Source: Breviolum minutum Mf 1.05b.01 (Eukaryota > Sar > Dinophyceae > Suessiales > Symbiodiniaceae). Taken from it: DNA of 64,000 bases. The translations under genes and the position numbers were made by a program. The DNA lies in the NCBI GenBank assembly GCA_000507305.1, contig DF239234.1, positions 124,001-188,000 of the forward strand, read 5' to 3'. This document shows, in pieces, positions 42,839 through 52,845 of this stretch. The notes under the pieces are model-generated. The model did no database searches and was not told the DNA's origin. It saw nothing but the letters and a program-made list of their open reading frames with translations. Within the stretch, counting starts at the first letter, position 1. Each line of letters begins with the position of its first letter.

Positions 42839-43334
42839 CCAAAACCTTAACAACCTCATCCGAAAAACCGCTTCTTTTTTGGCTTTAAAAAAAAAGAAAC
42901 ATCCCAACTTCACGCCGCCAGCTTCCACCAATAGCTCAGGCTGATGGAAGACTTTCTGTCAGGGCTTCCTGTGTGATGATTCGGAAGGGGTGCTGTCAGG
43001 CTGTTCAACGTGAGAGTATGGCAACCAGGGAACCTTGGTTTTTCTTTCTTTTTGTTGATGGTTTCTTATAAGGGTCCAAGTATAAAACGGAGATCAAAAA
43101 GCAGGCCATGATAATTGATCCTTATGACGCCCCTGAAATCTGACGAGAAACTACTCTTTCCTTTGGAAGTAACTTGTCAGGGGCGATGTCTAACTTCCGG
43201 GGTGTAACCAACCAGTGCACCGGATTTGTTTGGTGTGATTTTGGTTGGTGCCAATCTGCCACGATAAATTTCGTGAACCTTGAAATGGTGAATATTCGTC
43301 ATGAGAATCTTCCCCAAATAGTTATCTTGAATTT

Positions 43335-43435
43335 CACCCTGGAAAATTAAGATGGAACACAATAATGGAGGTTTGGAAGATGATTTTCCTTTGCAAATAG
43401 GTGATTTTGTTCATTCCATATTAATTTTCAGTGGT
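43335..43435. repeat. Family E element
   Basis: CCCTGGAAAATTAAGATGGA and TCCATATTAATTTTCAGTGG. Confidence 0.68.
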
Positions 43436-43510
43436 GTTGTTTGAAATGATGTTTGATCCTTTCCATCCACAATAATAATCATCACTGATTAAATCACCAT
43501 TTGGGGAAGT

Positions 43511-43655
43511 ACTTGAAGGATCATCCCAGTTAGTAAGTGGTTAGTAACCCCTATTTATAAGTAATTTAGGCCATTTGGAAGGGGAACAACCCTACTTAGG
43601 GGACTTACTAACCATGGTTCTTAACCACTTACTAAATGGGATGATCCTCCAAGTA
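43511..43655. repeat. Family H element
   Basis: ACTTGAAGGATCATCCCAG and GGGATGATCCTCCAAGT ends; inner arms with TAAGTGGTTAGTAA also pair. Confidence 0.78.
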
Positions 43656-43774
43656 AGGGTTTGGGAAACTTGTTCCAAACCCATCAAAGAGTCGGAAAAA
43701 AATCAACGGGCTTCCACTGTGTGTGAAGGGAATGATGGACATTTGCTTGTTTGTCCCGGACTTCTCAAAGACTA

Positions 43775-43790
43775 GGTTTTGGAAATTGAG
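43775..43790. repeat. 16-bp direct repeat, left copy
   Basis: GGTTTTGGAAATTGAG, identical to 44398-44413, 623 bases apart; may be a target duplication or intron-edge repeat. Confidence 0.85.
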
Positions 43791-43940
43791 CGTATGGTGC
43801 AAAGGGGAGGAATAGTCGGGGCTTTGCTGTTGTGGCACCAGCACAGAGGCTTGCAGTGGGTGCGCAGCTTTGCATTGTAGCTAGGGCTCAAAAACTTTTG
43901 GACCGATTGCTTTGTTTTCCCCTGTTTGCTTTGGAAGACC

Positions 43941-44630
43941 ATGGCTATCAACAAGGATGAGGTTGTGTCGGAGCTTCTTCAGAAAGTTTGGGGTATTTTG
44001 ATTGCCAAGTTCCCAGACAAGACGCTTTTACCCGGATATACTGCAAAGGGAGGGGGCTACCATCTCGAGATCACATATTGGCCTTTGCTGCTCCCCGTTG
44101 CTACCTTTGAGGAAAATCTGGGGGCACCGATGTTAATGTTATCAATGGCAAAGAACTCCATCGAAAGCTGCATCGGGATGATGGTGGCTTCCATTTGTGA
44201 GGACGTTGGCGGCCGTCCTTTTACCATTGACGTTTCGACAAAGGATGTTGAAGCGTACGAGTGCGCAGATGGCTTGGGAGGAGGGGATGTCGTCATTCCA
44301 GTTCGGGTTCTCCTCAAAAGAGTGAGAATGTGGCCCGGCAACAGCCCGCGACCCGTGCAGACCTGCGCAGGCTGTGAAAAAAGCATAATGGGACAGGGGT
44401 TTTGGAAATTGAGAATTACGGGGCAGAGACTAACCAAAACAACGCTCATCGTGGCGAGTTGCATGTTGGGGCCTTTTTGGTTAACACCGCCCCTGACCGC
44501 AGGCCACACGGCAAGCTCCCGAGGCCAGGCGCATGTCGATATATTATTCCTTGCACGGATAAATTGCCAGTTTGCCATCGGTATACACCTGTGTTACAGG
44601 CGAAGCGCCGCAAGGCTGCCGAGGTGGTAG
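43941..44630 (+). CDS. Unrecognised protein, N-terminal ORF of the introner-free island
   Basis: ATG at 43941 opens MAINKDEVVSELLQKVWGIL and stays protein-like to about CAGCEKSIMGQ (44395). It includes hydrophobic helices and an acidic/glycine segment (VDVEAYECADGLGGGD-like, 44250-44290). Beyond 44395 the frame continues to 44628, but the other frame (44378-44770) looks more natural, so coding probably switches there. The switch coincides with a 16-bp direct repeat (44398-44413). No homologous family is recognised. G+C is higher than in the introner mosaic. Confidence 0.6.
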   Translation: MAINKDEVVSELLQKVWGILIAKFPDKTLLPGYTAKGGGYHLEITYWPLLLPVATFEENLGAPMLMLSMAKNSIESCIGMMVASICEDVGGRPFTIDVSTKDVEAYECADGLGGGDVVIPVRVLLKRVRMWPGNSPRPVQTCAGCEKSIMGQGFWKLRITGQRLTKTTLIVASCMLGPFWLTPPLTAGHTASSRGQAHVDILFLARINCQFAIGIHLCYRRSAARLPRW

Positions 44631-44770
44631 AGGCCGGAAAGCCTAACACCCCCCAAAGTGTATACAAGCTTCCCTGCTGCACCGTGCCCCCCGGCAGGAA
44701 GACGGGAGCGAGGAAGAGCCCCTCTCGGGCCTCTATTCGGACCCTGCTTCCGATGTTTCTGGCTCAGTGA
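44378..44770 (+). CDS. Unrecognised basic C-terminal ORF
   Basis: Open from 44378 (after a TGA) to TGA 44768. It includes NAHRGELHVGAFLVNTAPDR, RYIIPCTDKLPVCHRY and a lysine/arginine-rich end (LQAKRRKAAEVVEAGK, GRKTGARKSPSRAS). It overlaps the preceding ORF in another frame. Likely its continuation after a frameshift or splice at the repeat at 44398. The basic tail suggests nucleic-acid contact (inference only). Confidence 0.55.
   Translation, partial: KKHNGTGVLEIENYGAETNQNNAHRGELHVGAFLVNTAPDRRPHGKLPRPGACRYIIPCTDKLPVCHRYTPVLQAKRRKAAEVVEAGKPNTPQSVYKLPCCTVPPGRKTGARKSPSRASIRTLLPMFLAQ
44398..44413. repeat. 16-bp direct repeat, right copy
   Basis: Second copy of GGTTTTGGAAATTGAG. Confidence 0.85.
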
Positions 44771-44822
44771 TTACCCTTTTTCTATTTACATATATTTATG
44801 TATGTATATGTTTTGAATGATA

Positions 44823-44828
44823 AATAAA
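44823..44828 (+). terminator. AATAAA, possible poly(A) signal
   Basis: AATAAA 53 bases after the stop at 44770 in an AT-rich run. Whether this organism uses the canonical hexamer is unknown. Confidence 0.35.
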
Positions 44829-44880
44829 AAGAGGAGTTGTTGTATGACAGTGCCTCCGTGTTGTGACTGTGTGAGCACAC

Positions 44881-45201
44881 ATGCCCTACCCACCCATGAT
44901 TAGTTTAGTGAGGCAGAAGGCGGCCCTTGAGCGTGTGCCGGGGCAAAGAATCTCGACGAGAGGCGTTCTCTCAGAGTCGATCAAAAAGGGCCACGCACGG
45001 CCGTGTCGCTTTGGGAAAGAAAACCTTTTTAGGGAAAAGAGTTTGAAGTTACGGATGCTAAAATGCCGCCAGCACATGTTATCATTGCACCGTGCAATAC
45101 AAACATCCTGCTGCTCTGCTGCGTTCTTGTTTTGGCCCAAGCTGCTCGTTTGCTGCCCCGGTTGTCCCCAACGCTCCTATATAGCTTTGCCCAGACCTTG
45201 A
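44881..45201 (+). CDS. Weak ORF candidate
   Basis: 106-codon frame, basic (VRQKAALERVPGQRISTRGV, GHARPCRFGKENLFREK) and then cysteine-rich. It has no introners, like its neighbours. May be part of a transcript with the ORF at 45288. Unrecognised. Confidence 0.35.
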   Translation: MPYPPMISLVRQKAALERVPGQRISTRGVLSESIKKGHARPCRFGKENLFREKSLKLRMLKCRQHMLSLHRAIQTSCCSAAFLFWPKLLVCCPGCPQRSYIALPRP

Positions 45202-45287
45202 CCTGGACATGGTGCTGAACAAGGCTCCACGCACTGTGTATAGTGTGTACTTTGCTTTTTAAAAGCTTGACATGACTTTTCTCTTTA

Positions 45288-45560
45288 TTGTGGCACAGCG
45301 CCGCACGCCATTGTGACAGACTCCGGCTTTTTGAGTTGAGTTCGCTCGCCATCAAAAGGAGTTGCGCGGGCAATACTAGCCTGTGCCCACACCATGCGCC
45401 CCGAAGCTGCAGCCGCAAGCAACGGCTTGGGCCGCCGAAGCCGACGATAAAGGCCCTGTACAACCCAGCGGACCCGGAAGTCCAGTCTGAGGCCATGGCC
45501 ATCATGATGGACCGGATCTCTGCTGACGACTCACTTCGCCGTTGGCTTGAAGGAGATCCA
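45288..45560 (+). CDS. Unrecognised ORF, 5' part
   Basis: Open frame; the convincing end is ALYNPADPEVQSEAMAIMMD followed by RISADDSLRRWL. At about 45550 a different frame takes over with equally natural sequence (next entry), so a +1 shift or minute intron is inferred. Confidence 0.5.
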
Positions 45561-45747
45561 AGACGTCGTGACGACATTGCAGAATGCAGCCCCGGCAGCA
45601 GGGTACATCCGTGGATCCAACAAGCGGTTGCGCCAGGCAGTCGCCGTCAACGACGGGTACCGCCAGGAATTGGCAACAAAGCTCGATGGAAAGCTGCAAT
45701 GCCTTCTGCAGCAGCCGGCAAAGATCAGCCGCCCTACAGTACGATAA
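45547..45747 (+). CDS. Unrecognised ORF, 3' part
   Basis: Reads KEIQDVVTTLQNAAPAAGYI, then RGSNKRLRQAVAVNDGYRQE and LATKLDGKLQCLLQQPAKIS to TAA 45745. Strongly helical and evenly charged; almost certainly protein-coding. Apparent continuation of the 45288 frame after a frameshift. No family recognised. Confidence 0.58.
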   Translation: MKEIQDVVTTLQNAAPAAGYIRGSNKRLRQAVAVNDGYRQELATKLDGKLQCLLQQPAKISRPTVR

Positions 45748-46003
45748 GAGGCTGTAAGAAAGCCGTGCGCTTTTGTGAGATAGTGATATAGTGGAAAAAG
45801 GAGGGTGAGAGGAAAGGGAGAGGAAAGCCAAAAAAACATCATCGCGAGTGGGCTCTTGCTTTTGTTTTGCCCTGTGGTGAAAGAGGTTGAACTTGGAAGT
45901 TACTAACGCAGAACCAATGCCAGTACATGTTGGATATTTTTGGCTCAAAGCGCTTGAAACTTTCAGTTGCATCTTGTGCTTTCAGTGATGTCTTTTTCCT
46001 GAC

Positions 46004-46171
46004 ATGGAGCTGGCGCTCAAGGGCAGTGGGAAGGGAGATGCCTACGTGGCAATTCAATCCGCTAAGCACCTGTGGTGCACACTCCAGTGGCTTTGCAACC
46101 GCATTGATGAGATTCAAGAGATGTGGGACAGAGCGGATCAGATGATGGCTCAGGACAAATGTTTTTTTTGA
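46004..46171 (+). CDS. Unrecognised small ORF or exon, helical
   Basis: ATG 46004 begins MELALKGSGKGDAYVAIQSA, then KHLWCTLQWLCNRIDEIQEM and WDRADQMMAQDK to TGA 46169. The repeating hydrophobic/charged pattern indicates long amphipathic helices. A possible acceptor CTTTCAG lies just upstream at 45979-45985. No family recognised. Confidence 0.58.
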   Translation: MELALKGSGKGDAYVAIQSAKHLWCTLQWLCNRIDEIQEMWDRADQMMAQDKCFF

Positions 46172-46201
46172 AATCCATTGTTTTTATTTAAGTCTTGTTA
46201 A

Positions 46202-46250
46202 GTAAGAATCTTGCATATATCGATGGAATTTGGTTTTCTTTCATTTACAG
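46202..46250 (+). other. Possible conventional GT-AG intron
   Basis: GTAAGAATC donor and TTTTCTTTCATTTACAG acceptor with pyrimidine tract, 49 bases. Unlike the introners it has no inverted ends. Confidence 0.4.
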
Positions 46251-46485
46251 TACCCATCAGGACCGAGACAGGTTCATAAAGGACCACGACACTTTGTGCC
46301 AGCAAAAGATGACGTCCATGGTGGGACATCAGCAGGGACAAGTCACAAAGACTTCACATTTGCGTTGGAGGGCCTTGATTGCTCAGAATTGGCATGGTGA
46401 TGCAGCCACACATGAATTGTGTTTTAGCCTGGGTGAATTTGTGAGGTTGCTTGACGAAGCATGGCTTCAAATCCAACGCTTGTAA
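46251..46485 (+). CDS. Candidate terminal exon, unrecognised
   Basis: After TTTACAG| the frame reads HQDRDRFIKDHDTLCQQKMT and ends ELCFSLGEFVRLLDEAWLQI with a TAA near 46483. Highly protein-like; last coding piece of the introner-free island. A second frame in the first 150 bases is also open, so phase needs a transcript. Confidence 0.52.
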
Positions 46486-46518
46486 CCCAGCCAGGATTGG
46501 AAGGCCATAAGGGCCCCA

Positions 46519-46612
46519 GTGGTAATTATTTTAATCCCTATGTTGGCGAAGATGGAATCCAATTTGACGGTCGCATATTTTTCAGATGGGTGGCTCAAAA
46601 CCCACCAACTAG
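46519..46612 (+). repeat. Family A introner, degenerate left arm
   Basis: CCAGTGGTAATTATTTT to CTCAAAACCCACCAACTAG; TATTTTTCAG present. First introner after the island. Confidence 0.72.
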
Positions 46613-46875
46613 AAATGTATACGCGCACTAAAACCCTAGAGAACCCTCCATGGTTCCTCTGATATGGTAAGTTGCTCTTACAATAAAACCATGGTTATTA
46701 ACCACTGAACCAAGTCCTGGGATCCCATCCTCCAAGTAGGTAGGTGGGATAGACACCACCCGCATCCTCCTTTTCAGGTGATCGACCCTCGTCTACCTGA
46801 AGCTGCTGAAGCTGTACGACTTCATCAGTCTGCACAGGTTTTCAGGGATAATGATATTTGTTACTGATAGGCTGG

Positions 46876-46968
46876 GTGGTGGTTTCAAAAATTTTTATTT
46901 TCACCCCTATTTGGGGAAGATTCCCATTTTGACGAATATTTTTCAATTGGGTTGAAACCACCAACCAG
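46876..46968 (+). repeat. Family A introner, near-consensus
   Basis: GTGGTGGTTTCAAAAA to TTGAAACCACCAACCAG. Confidence 0.83.
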
Positions 46969-46985
46969 TATTTGTTATTGATACC

Positions 46986-47096
46986 CCCTCCGAAAGTTTA
47001 ACAGCTCGACCCTGAACAATGGTAGGAATGGAAGACGATCCGGCTTCCTATTGGGTTTCGGCAACGTTTTTTTCAGGGGCGACCTGTCAAATTGAT
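46986..47096. repeat. Family F element
   Basis: AGTTTAACAGCTCGACCCTGA and TTTTTCAGGGGCGACCTGTCA arms. Confidence 0.62.
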
Positions 47097-47116
47097 GATA
47101 TTGTTTTTACTGATTG

Positions 47117-47218
47117 GTGGTAACTCAAATATTTTTTGGAATGTTCACCCCGAAAATTGGGGAAGATGAACCCATTTTGACAAGCATATTTTTCAGATGG
47201 GTTGAAACCACCAACCAG
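47117..47218 (+). repeat. Family A introner
   Basis: GTGGTAACTCAAATATT to TTGAAACCACCAACCAG. Copies at 57192 and 61978 share TTTTTTGGAATG-type cores, a sub-family. Confidence 0.82.
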
Positions 47219-47219
47219 A

Positions 47220-48090
47220 TTATGATGAGATTTGTTACTGATAGAGGTGAAAGAACCCCATGGTGGTACAACTCCATTGAAATAGTTGTTTGTTGTTGAA
47301 GGGGCTGTTTAACAGGGTGAGTTCTGGGCAAATTAGGTCATATAGATGTAGATTGAAATAGATTCTTTAGTAGGGATTATCATCATCATTCTTTAGTGTT
47401 TCTCCAACCAGATATCTTACCCAACCTCGGTTGTTGGCGGATCGCAGCTTCTCCCACCATCATGGAGGTGGAAAAGTGCTTTATAGTAATAGTTGAAAGT
47501 AAACTACTACGGAGAAACGCCCATTTTTTTATTGAACCATGATTATGAACGGAAAGGTATTGTGGAGTTGTTTGAGGGTGGTATAGCAAAAAAATGAAAG
47601 CCTATGAAAACTTTATTAGGGATTTTTGTGATACATGATCAGAAATGCCTATTGAAAATAGAAATAACGAGTTTGAGTGCGGTCCCCGAAGTCGCTTCTC
47701 TACATGGAGAGAAGGTAAGATTTTGACTGATAATTTTCAATTTTTTTTTGAAACCACAGGGCTTCGGATGAAAGTTTTCTAAAAAAATGGTGTTATTTTT
47801 GATTAGATTATTATATCCTCTTTAGAAGGATCCACTCCCTGAAAAGAACAGCGAAAAAGTTCCATGAAAAATAGGTTTTTGAAGAAAGAAATCCTTTCCT
47901 TTTGGGGCGTGTATAACTCACGCTGCTAACGGGGTGGTCGTTCACTGATGGTGGCCAAGCGTTACCCCATGAAAAATTCACAGACATGTCCCTTGCAAAG
48001 GGACTAAAAAATTCCATAGGAAATTACATCTTCCAACCTTTGATTTTCAGGGGAACTTCGTTCGTTTTCGAGCGGGAGTACTTCTTATGT
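47220..48090. other. No gene recognised
   Basis: AT-rich stretch with one D/E-type element at 47978-48080 (CATGTCCCTTGCAAAGGGAC, CTTTGATTTTCAGGGG). No exon supported. Confidence 0.4.
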
Positions 48091-48096
48091 CTCTAG

Positions 48097-48183
48097 GTGA
48101 TGGTTTCAAAGATGTTGGAAGATTCTACCCCGATCCTTGAAAAAATGATTCCCCAATTTGGAGGTGGTTCAACCAGCAGCTAG
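48097..48183 (+). repeat. Family A introner, shortened
   Basis: CTAG|GTGATGGTTTCAAAG to GGTTCAACCAGCAGCTAG|. Confidence 0.7.
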
Positions 48184-48247
48184 GTCTGCTTTACTCAGAG
48201 CTAGCTGCTAGCTGGTGGCTTGAAAATAGGTATGGTCAATGGAGTTT

Positions 48248-48356
48248 CCTGGTAAGGGTGGTAGGTAGCATATAATCACCCAATTGGCAATATATAAGTG
48301 GTATATACTCCCAATTGGGTGATTATATGTCACTTACCACCTAGTAAGGGAACCAG
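48248..48356. repeat. Family L element
   Basis: CTGGTAAGGGTGGTAGGTAG to CTTACCACCTAGTAAGGG; interior nearly identical to 25386-25501. Confidence 0.8.
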
Positions 48357-48597
48357 AGACAGCTATTGATATGGATGCAACCCCCTACCCCAAGCCCCGC
48401 CATCGTTCCGATGAAATCGCTCGACTTTTCTAGATGAAGAATTTTGGAAGAGACGAAGAATCTTCAACACCAGATCGTGATCTTGGAGTCTTCATGATGT
48501 TGGGGGTTGATGTTGATCTTTTGTGTTTTTTTCCTATGATGGCACCCAAGCACTGGTGATTTTCTTGGATCTCATGTGATTTTCCGTTGAAACTCCC

Positions 48598-48930
48598 ATT
48601 GGGACCACATCGAATTCAGACCCAAGTCCGAAGATCGAAAATCCCACCTTGGTTGTTTCGCAACAGAACGGGGCTGTTTTTGTTTTCCGCGAGGCTGTAG
48701 TAGGTGTACAACTTTCTCATGATGGAAACTGGGTCTTGAGCCAAGCGCAGGACTGTGAAATCCGATTTGCTCCCAAGTTTGGTGAAGAGTTGGGGGAAGT
48801 GTTTCCGAAAAATGCATCACATGTCCCCAAAATTTCGGAGGTTGGTTATGACAGGATGTTTCGAAAGATCCGGAAGTTGTTTTTGTTGAACATGGTTGAA
48901 CATGGTTGCACCTTCTACTTTCGTTTTTGA
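48598..48930 (+). CDS. Exon of a WD40-like protein
   Basis: The frame is open from 48580. It reads ENPTLVVSQQNGAVFVF, the end of one propeller blade, then AVVGVQLSHDGNWVLSQAQD and CEIRF, the start and middle of another (G-V-x-L-S-x-D-G-x-W-V-L-S). The tail after about 48770 is less WD-like and may be intronic. Likely acceptor CGAATTCAG|. It may be the same gene as the 33.7-40.6 kb exons or a second WD40 gene, because an unrelated coding island lies between. Confidence 0.6.
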   Translation: MGTTSNSDPSPKIENPTLVVSQQNGAVFVFREAVVGVQLSHDGNWVLSQAQDCEIRFAPKFGEELGEVFPKNASHVPKISEVGYDRMFRKIRKLFLLNMVEHGCTFYFRF

Positions 48931-49468
48931 AGAGTTGTTGTGTGTTGTTGAAAGTATCCTTGCTCGTTGAGCATAGAATATGCTTGCCAAAATGTTCGAA
49001 CAATCACTGGATTTAGTTCAAGTTTTCAGCTTGCCTGCCATTCTAACCTCTTTAGTTTTGTTGTTCTCACTCATCATGTCGAGAATTTTTGAGAACATTG
49101 GTTTGCACCTAATGGTGCCCTGTTTGAAAGAGTTTGGGACGCTATGAGATGGATAAGGATCTGGAAACCCTTTGAGGCTTGAGGTGTCTCCCTATCACAA
49201 AGCCAAGCAAATGGCAAAGCTGCTGAAGAAGAAGAACAGCAAGCGCAAGCGCTGGAAGAGAAGGGTCCTGAAGCCATCTGGTTTTGCCTTTGAAACCAAA
49301 TGTTTTCCAAGCATTACATAATACAAACTCGTTGCAGAATATTCGTGTAGAGGAGCCGAGACTATTCTGCCATCAGCGTGAGTCCGACCTCCGTTTGGCG
49401 CTGAACCAAGCATTCACGAAAGTCTCTGGCGGTTGAAGATCTATTGGTATCATGGGACCCGTTGATAT

Positions 49469-49556
49469 CGTGGGAAGGAACATATCCTCTTCCCAACACA
49501 CTTTTGAAGATGATCTTCCATTTTCCCGTTTGGTGGGATATGAGTTTTTGGGAGGG
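49469..49556 (+). repeat. Family C element, decayed
   Basis: TGGGAAGGAACATATCC and TGGGATATGAGTTTTTGGG with centre TTTTGAAGATGATCTTCC. Confidence 0.6.
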
Positions 49557-49615
49557 ATCTTCACTTATTGTACATATTGTTGCTGACAAACGAGCAGTGA
49601 TCGAAAACCCCGGTT

Positions 49616-49712
49616 GATTGGTTTATCTAGGGGATTTTACTACACAGTCAAATATAGGGACAACAACAACAAAAATAAGCCATCATAAGGATCCCCATCA
49701 ACCGATGATAAT
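49616..49712. repeat. Family J element
   Basis: TTTATCTAGGGGATTTTACT, CCATCATAAGGATCCCC. Confidence 0.55.
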
Positions 49713-49731
49713 GGAAGGTCATTCCCCAATA

Positions 49732-49907
49732 GGATCCATGGGACGATTGTATATTTACCTACATGAATGGTTTCATTTGTATGGGTTTTCATGTAGGTTT
49801 ACAAATGGATGGTTTATAATGGAAAATCCTATTAAATTGGGATGATTTGGGGGTACCCCTATTCTCGGAAACACCCATGTAGGTAAATATACCAGTCCCA
49901 TGGATCC
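49732..49907. repeat. Family T palindrome with a family B element nested inside
   Basis: Outer arms GGATCCATGGGAC and CCCATGGATCC with inner GTATATTTACCTACATG and CATGTAGGTAAATATAC. Between them 49805-49877 is family B in reverse orientation. Confidence 0.78.
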
Positions 49908-50132
49908 GTAATGGGTTCAGGAGTTTTGTTCACGTTGCGAAGACCCACCATCTTTGCCTCGGAGTCTCGTCATCAAATCCCCCTTTTACTCGTCATTGTT
50001 TTTCACCCAAAAAAGCCGCTGAAAATGACTACACTAGGTTGGGTTGGGGGTTGGGGTGGACCCAATCTTGGATGTCCCAGGAAGTTAGGATCAAAGATTA
50101 GGATCAGTGGGTTATAACCCAACATATCCTGG

Positions 50133-50226
50133 TTGGTGGTTTCAAACATGGTTTAGTTTCACACCTATTTGGCGAGATGATCCAATTTGACTAATATTTT
50201 TCAGATGGGTTGAAACCACCAACTAG
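50133..50226 (+). repeat. Family A introner, near-consensus
   Basis: GTTGGTGGTTTCAAAC to TTGAAACCACCAACTAG. Confidence 0.84.
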
Positions 50227-50464
50227 CTACATGTACCATTCAGTTGAAAATGAAGAAACGGTACTACCAAGGTGGAATACCAACCTTTTTCGTTTCACCC
50301 AGCGACATTTGTCCACATCACCCAAAAAAAAATCAATGGCCAAGAACTATTGGATACATAGTCCCTCCGGAAGTTCGACCATTATTTTAGTAGGGATATA
50401 TTTCATCAACAATTCCAGGGTAGACAATTTTTTAACATGGTCGGCTTGACTTCCATGGGATCCT

Positions 50465-50540
50465 TATCATGGTTTATTATAACCCCTACATACTGGATAG
50501 CATTTCATCCCCTATGTAAACCCTAAACAACCACCTACCA
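50465..50540. repeat. Family J element, reverse orientation
   Basis: CATGGTTTATTATAACCCC, TCATCCCCTATGTAAACCC and TAAACAACC. Confidence 0.6.
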
Positions 50541-50954
50541 GGAGCCCTTTTTTTCAACGAAAAAAACGGGGTGTGAAAACATCGCGTTTGACCAAACTCC
50601 CAGGACGGTTCCTTATGTTGCACCTCTTTGGGCTCTCACGAGCCAACCTTGCGATTGCAGGTGGGGCAAGTGACCGTTGCGTCGTTGCCGAATTTCCACC
50701 AGGGTGAGCAAGTCTAGGTGAGCAATGAAAAAAGAAAACGATAAGGGACTATATTTTATATAACTGGCTATTAATAGGGTATATTGGGAATATAACTACC
50801 AATTTGGGATATATATATATAATTGGTTGGTTTATCATATAGGGGATGAAAAAAATACCTACCTGGATCTTCCAAGGGGTGCTGAATCAATGATAAGGGG
50901 TGCCTACACAACATTTGTTAGGGTGCAAACAGCACCCTTTGGAAGATGCGTGTA

Positions 50955-51060
50955 GTTGTTTAGGGTATATACGGACGGGATTATACTACACAGTTATGTG
51001 GGGATTATTTCATAAACCATTATGAGGAGCCGTGGCAAACAACAAGTATAATTGAAAGTA
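50955..51060. repeat. Family J element
   Basis: GTTGTTTAGGGTATATACGG, ACAGTTATGTGGGGATTAT and AACCATTATGAGG. Confidence 0.68.
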
Positions 51061-51277
51061 AGAGTGGTTTTTTTAGTGGCTCAGGTGGTTAATAATCCTT
51101 GGACATCCACGGTACCTAATGTTGATTCTCCCATGGTTTTTTAAAGTAAAATCCCTGGTTTAATATTACACCTTGGTAAACTAACAGGGCAGTGGAAAAT
51201 GGACCCGTTGAAGATTTTTATTCCCTATTGTAAATGGTGATGTTCCATTGCCTTTTCAAGACCTCAATGATATCATC

Positions 51278-51405
51278 ATGGTCTCCAACCGTTGGGTTTC
51301 CAAACGTATCCATCTACGAAACTACGAAACTGTGAGGCCTCTGGACCTTTGGACAGCGGCTGCATCACTCAGAGTTGTGGGGAGGGAGGGAAACGGCTTT
51401 TAAAT
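51278..51405 (+). CDS. Weak exon candidate
   Basis: One frame reads VSKRIHLRNYETVRPLDLWT followed by AAASLRVV, WD-like in spacing, before an in-frame TAA. A second frame continues to 51583. In the right interval for the WD40 gene but not decisive. Confidence 0.33.
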
Positions 51406-52172
51406 GGCATGGTGTTGAGCATGTTTTTTGTTTTCGTGCGTCTTGGTGAATGGTGCCAAAAAAAAAGTTGTTTCATTCAAAACTTAGAAAATTCGAAAGA
51501 AGAAGAAAGCTATCACGAGTCTTTGGAGATAGGGGATGGTGCTAAAATCCAATACCATCTTCCTCCCATAAGCATGGTTCAGTGAAAAATGGTCCCTCCA
51601 ATAGTAGTTACCTTCCAAATACAACCATTTTCCACTTCTCTGATTTTCGGAGAAGAGCATCATTTTTTCCGATTTGTCTGGTGCCTCCGCAAAGACTTGG
51701 ACAGATTCTCACCTTCACATTTGCTGAGTGCAAGCACCACAAATTTTCGACCAAATAAAACACCCACTGGTTTTCTTCTTAGATTTTTAACACCTTGTTT
51801 TTTCAAGACGCATGCAAGACTGCTGTTTTTTTGCGAATGATCCTTCAAAAAACAGATCTCTCTGTGTGTGACTTTTTTTGTTTATTTCCTCTAAACCTTG
51901 CAACTCTACCAAGGATTTTTTTGGGGGTGGCCATTACCTACGCCGAATAAGATAAAGCTCGAACCCCTCTGAACCACCCGCAACAAGGCCATATTAAGAG
52001 ATTAATGATTATGAGCCACCATGATTCCTGAACAAAGCCTTATTGAGGCCTGATTTTTCACAGTTCCCCCCTCCCCTTTTTTGCATAAGAGGGTGGGCTC
52101 TAATTGGGGGGGTCATTAATCCTCTATTCACATACCAAATTGCTTACTACGGGCTCAACAAAACAGGGGGTT

Positions 52173-52341
52173 CTTGGACGATCATCCCAGTTAGTAAGTG
52201 GTTAGGTATCTGCCATTTATAGCCGCCATGGAAAAACAACCATTTGGAAGGGGTGTTTAACAACCCGGATCCTTAGGGACTTACCATTCACCATGGTTAT
52301 TAACCACTGAACCTAACTAAGTCCTTGGATGATCCTCCAAG
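52173..52341. repeat. Family H element
   Basis: CTTGGACGATCATCCCAG to GGATGATCCTCCAAG; longer interior than 43511-43655. Confidence 0.72.
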
Positions 52342-52754
52342 TTGTGGGGAACTCCTGAGGTCCATCGCCTCCTGCATTTTCTCCCGACGGAGCTCAAATC
52401 TTGGTGTCTTTGGTTCTCATTTGGGGTTGTCCAATTGGTTGGGATTGGGCCATCTGGTTGCGTTTTTTGGTTGGGGGAAATATGATTGCCAGTTGGATGG
52501 TTTAGGGTTGATAGAAAATCGGATGTTGAAAGAAGAAAGGCAATGTCAAATCTGTGGTTCCAAATCTTGGATAAATTCACTTTGTTCGGCGGTTTCTTCA
52601 ACATCACCTTTGTTTAAAATGACAGATTCATTCACCTGTTTCTTAGTGTTGCTTTCATCGCAAACCCTGAAATTATTGGCTTTGGGCATGCGAAGTTTGG
52701 TGATGATATAGATGGGAACTAAGATGGAACCTGCAAGTGATGGTTTCCAAAAAC

Positions 52755-52845
52755 TTGGATTGTTTACCATGGTACACCAACATTAAACCACCATTTAGGG
52801 ATAATATCTTTTACTTTTTCCAAGCATCTTAAGCAAATCCAAGAA
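52755..52845. repeat. Family R element
   Basis: TTACCATGGTACACCAACATT, TAGGGATAATATCTTTTAC and CTTAAGCAAATCC. Confidence 0.6.

Noticed and set aside
42509..42944. Open frames of poly-Met, poly-His and poly-Ile on both strands
   Set aside because: Translation of the GAT microsatellite; no protein-like sequence outside the array.
45934..45951. TTTTGGCTCAA resembling the end of a dinoflagellate spliced leader
   Set aside because: Only 11 bases match and the upstream half of the leader is absent; chance is likely.
52546..52770. Minus-strand frame with hydrophilic sequence
   Set aside because: Competing + frames over 52580-52715 are equally plausible, and no signal supports a minus-strand gene.
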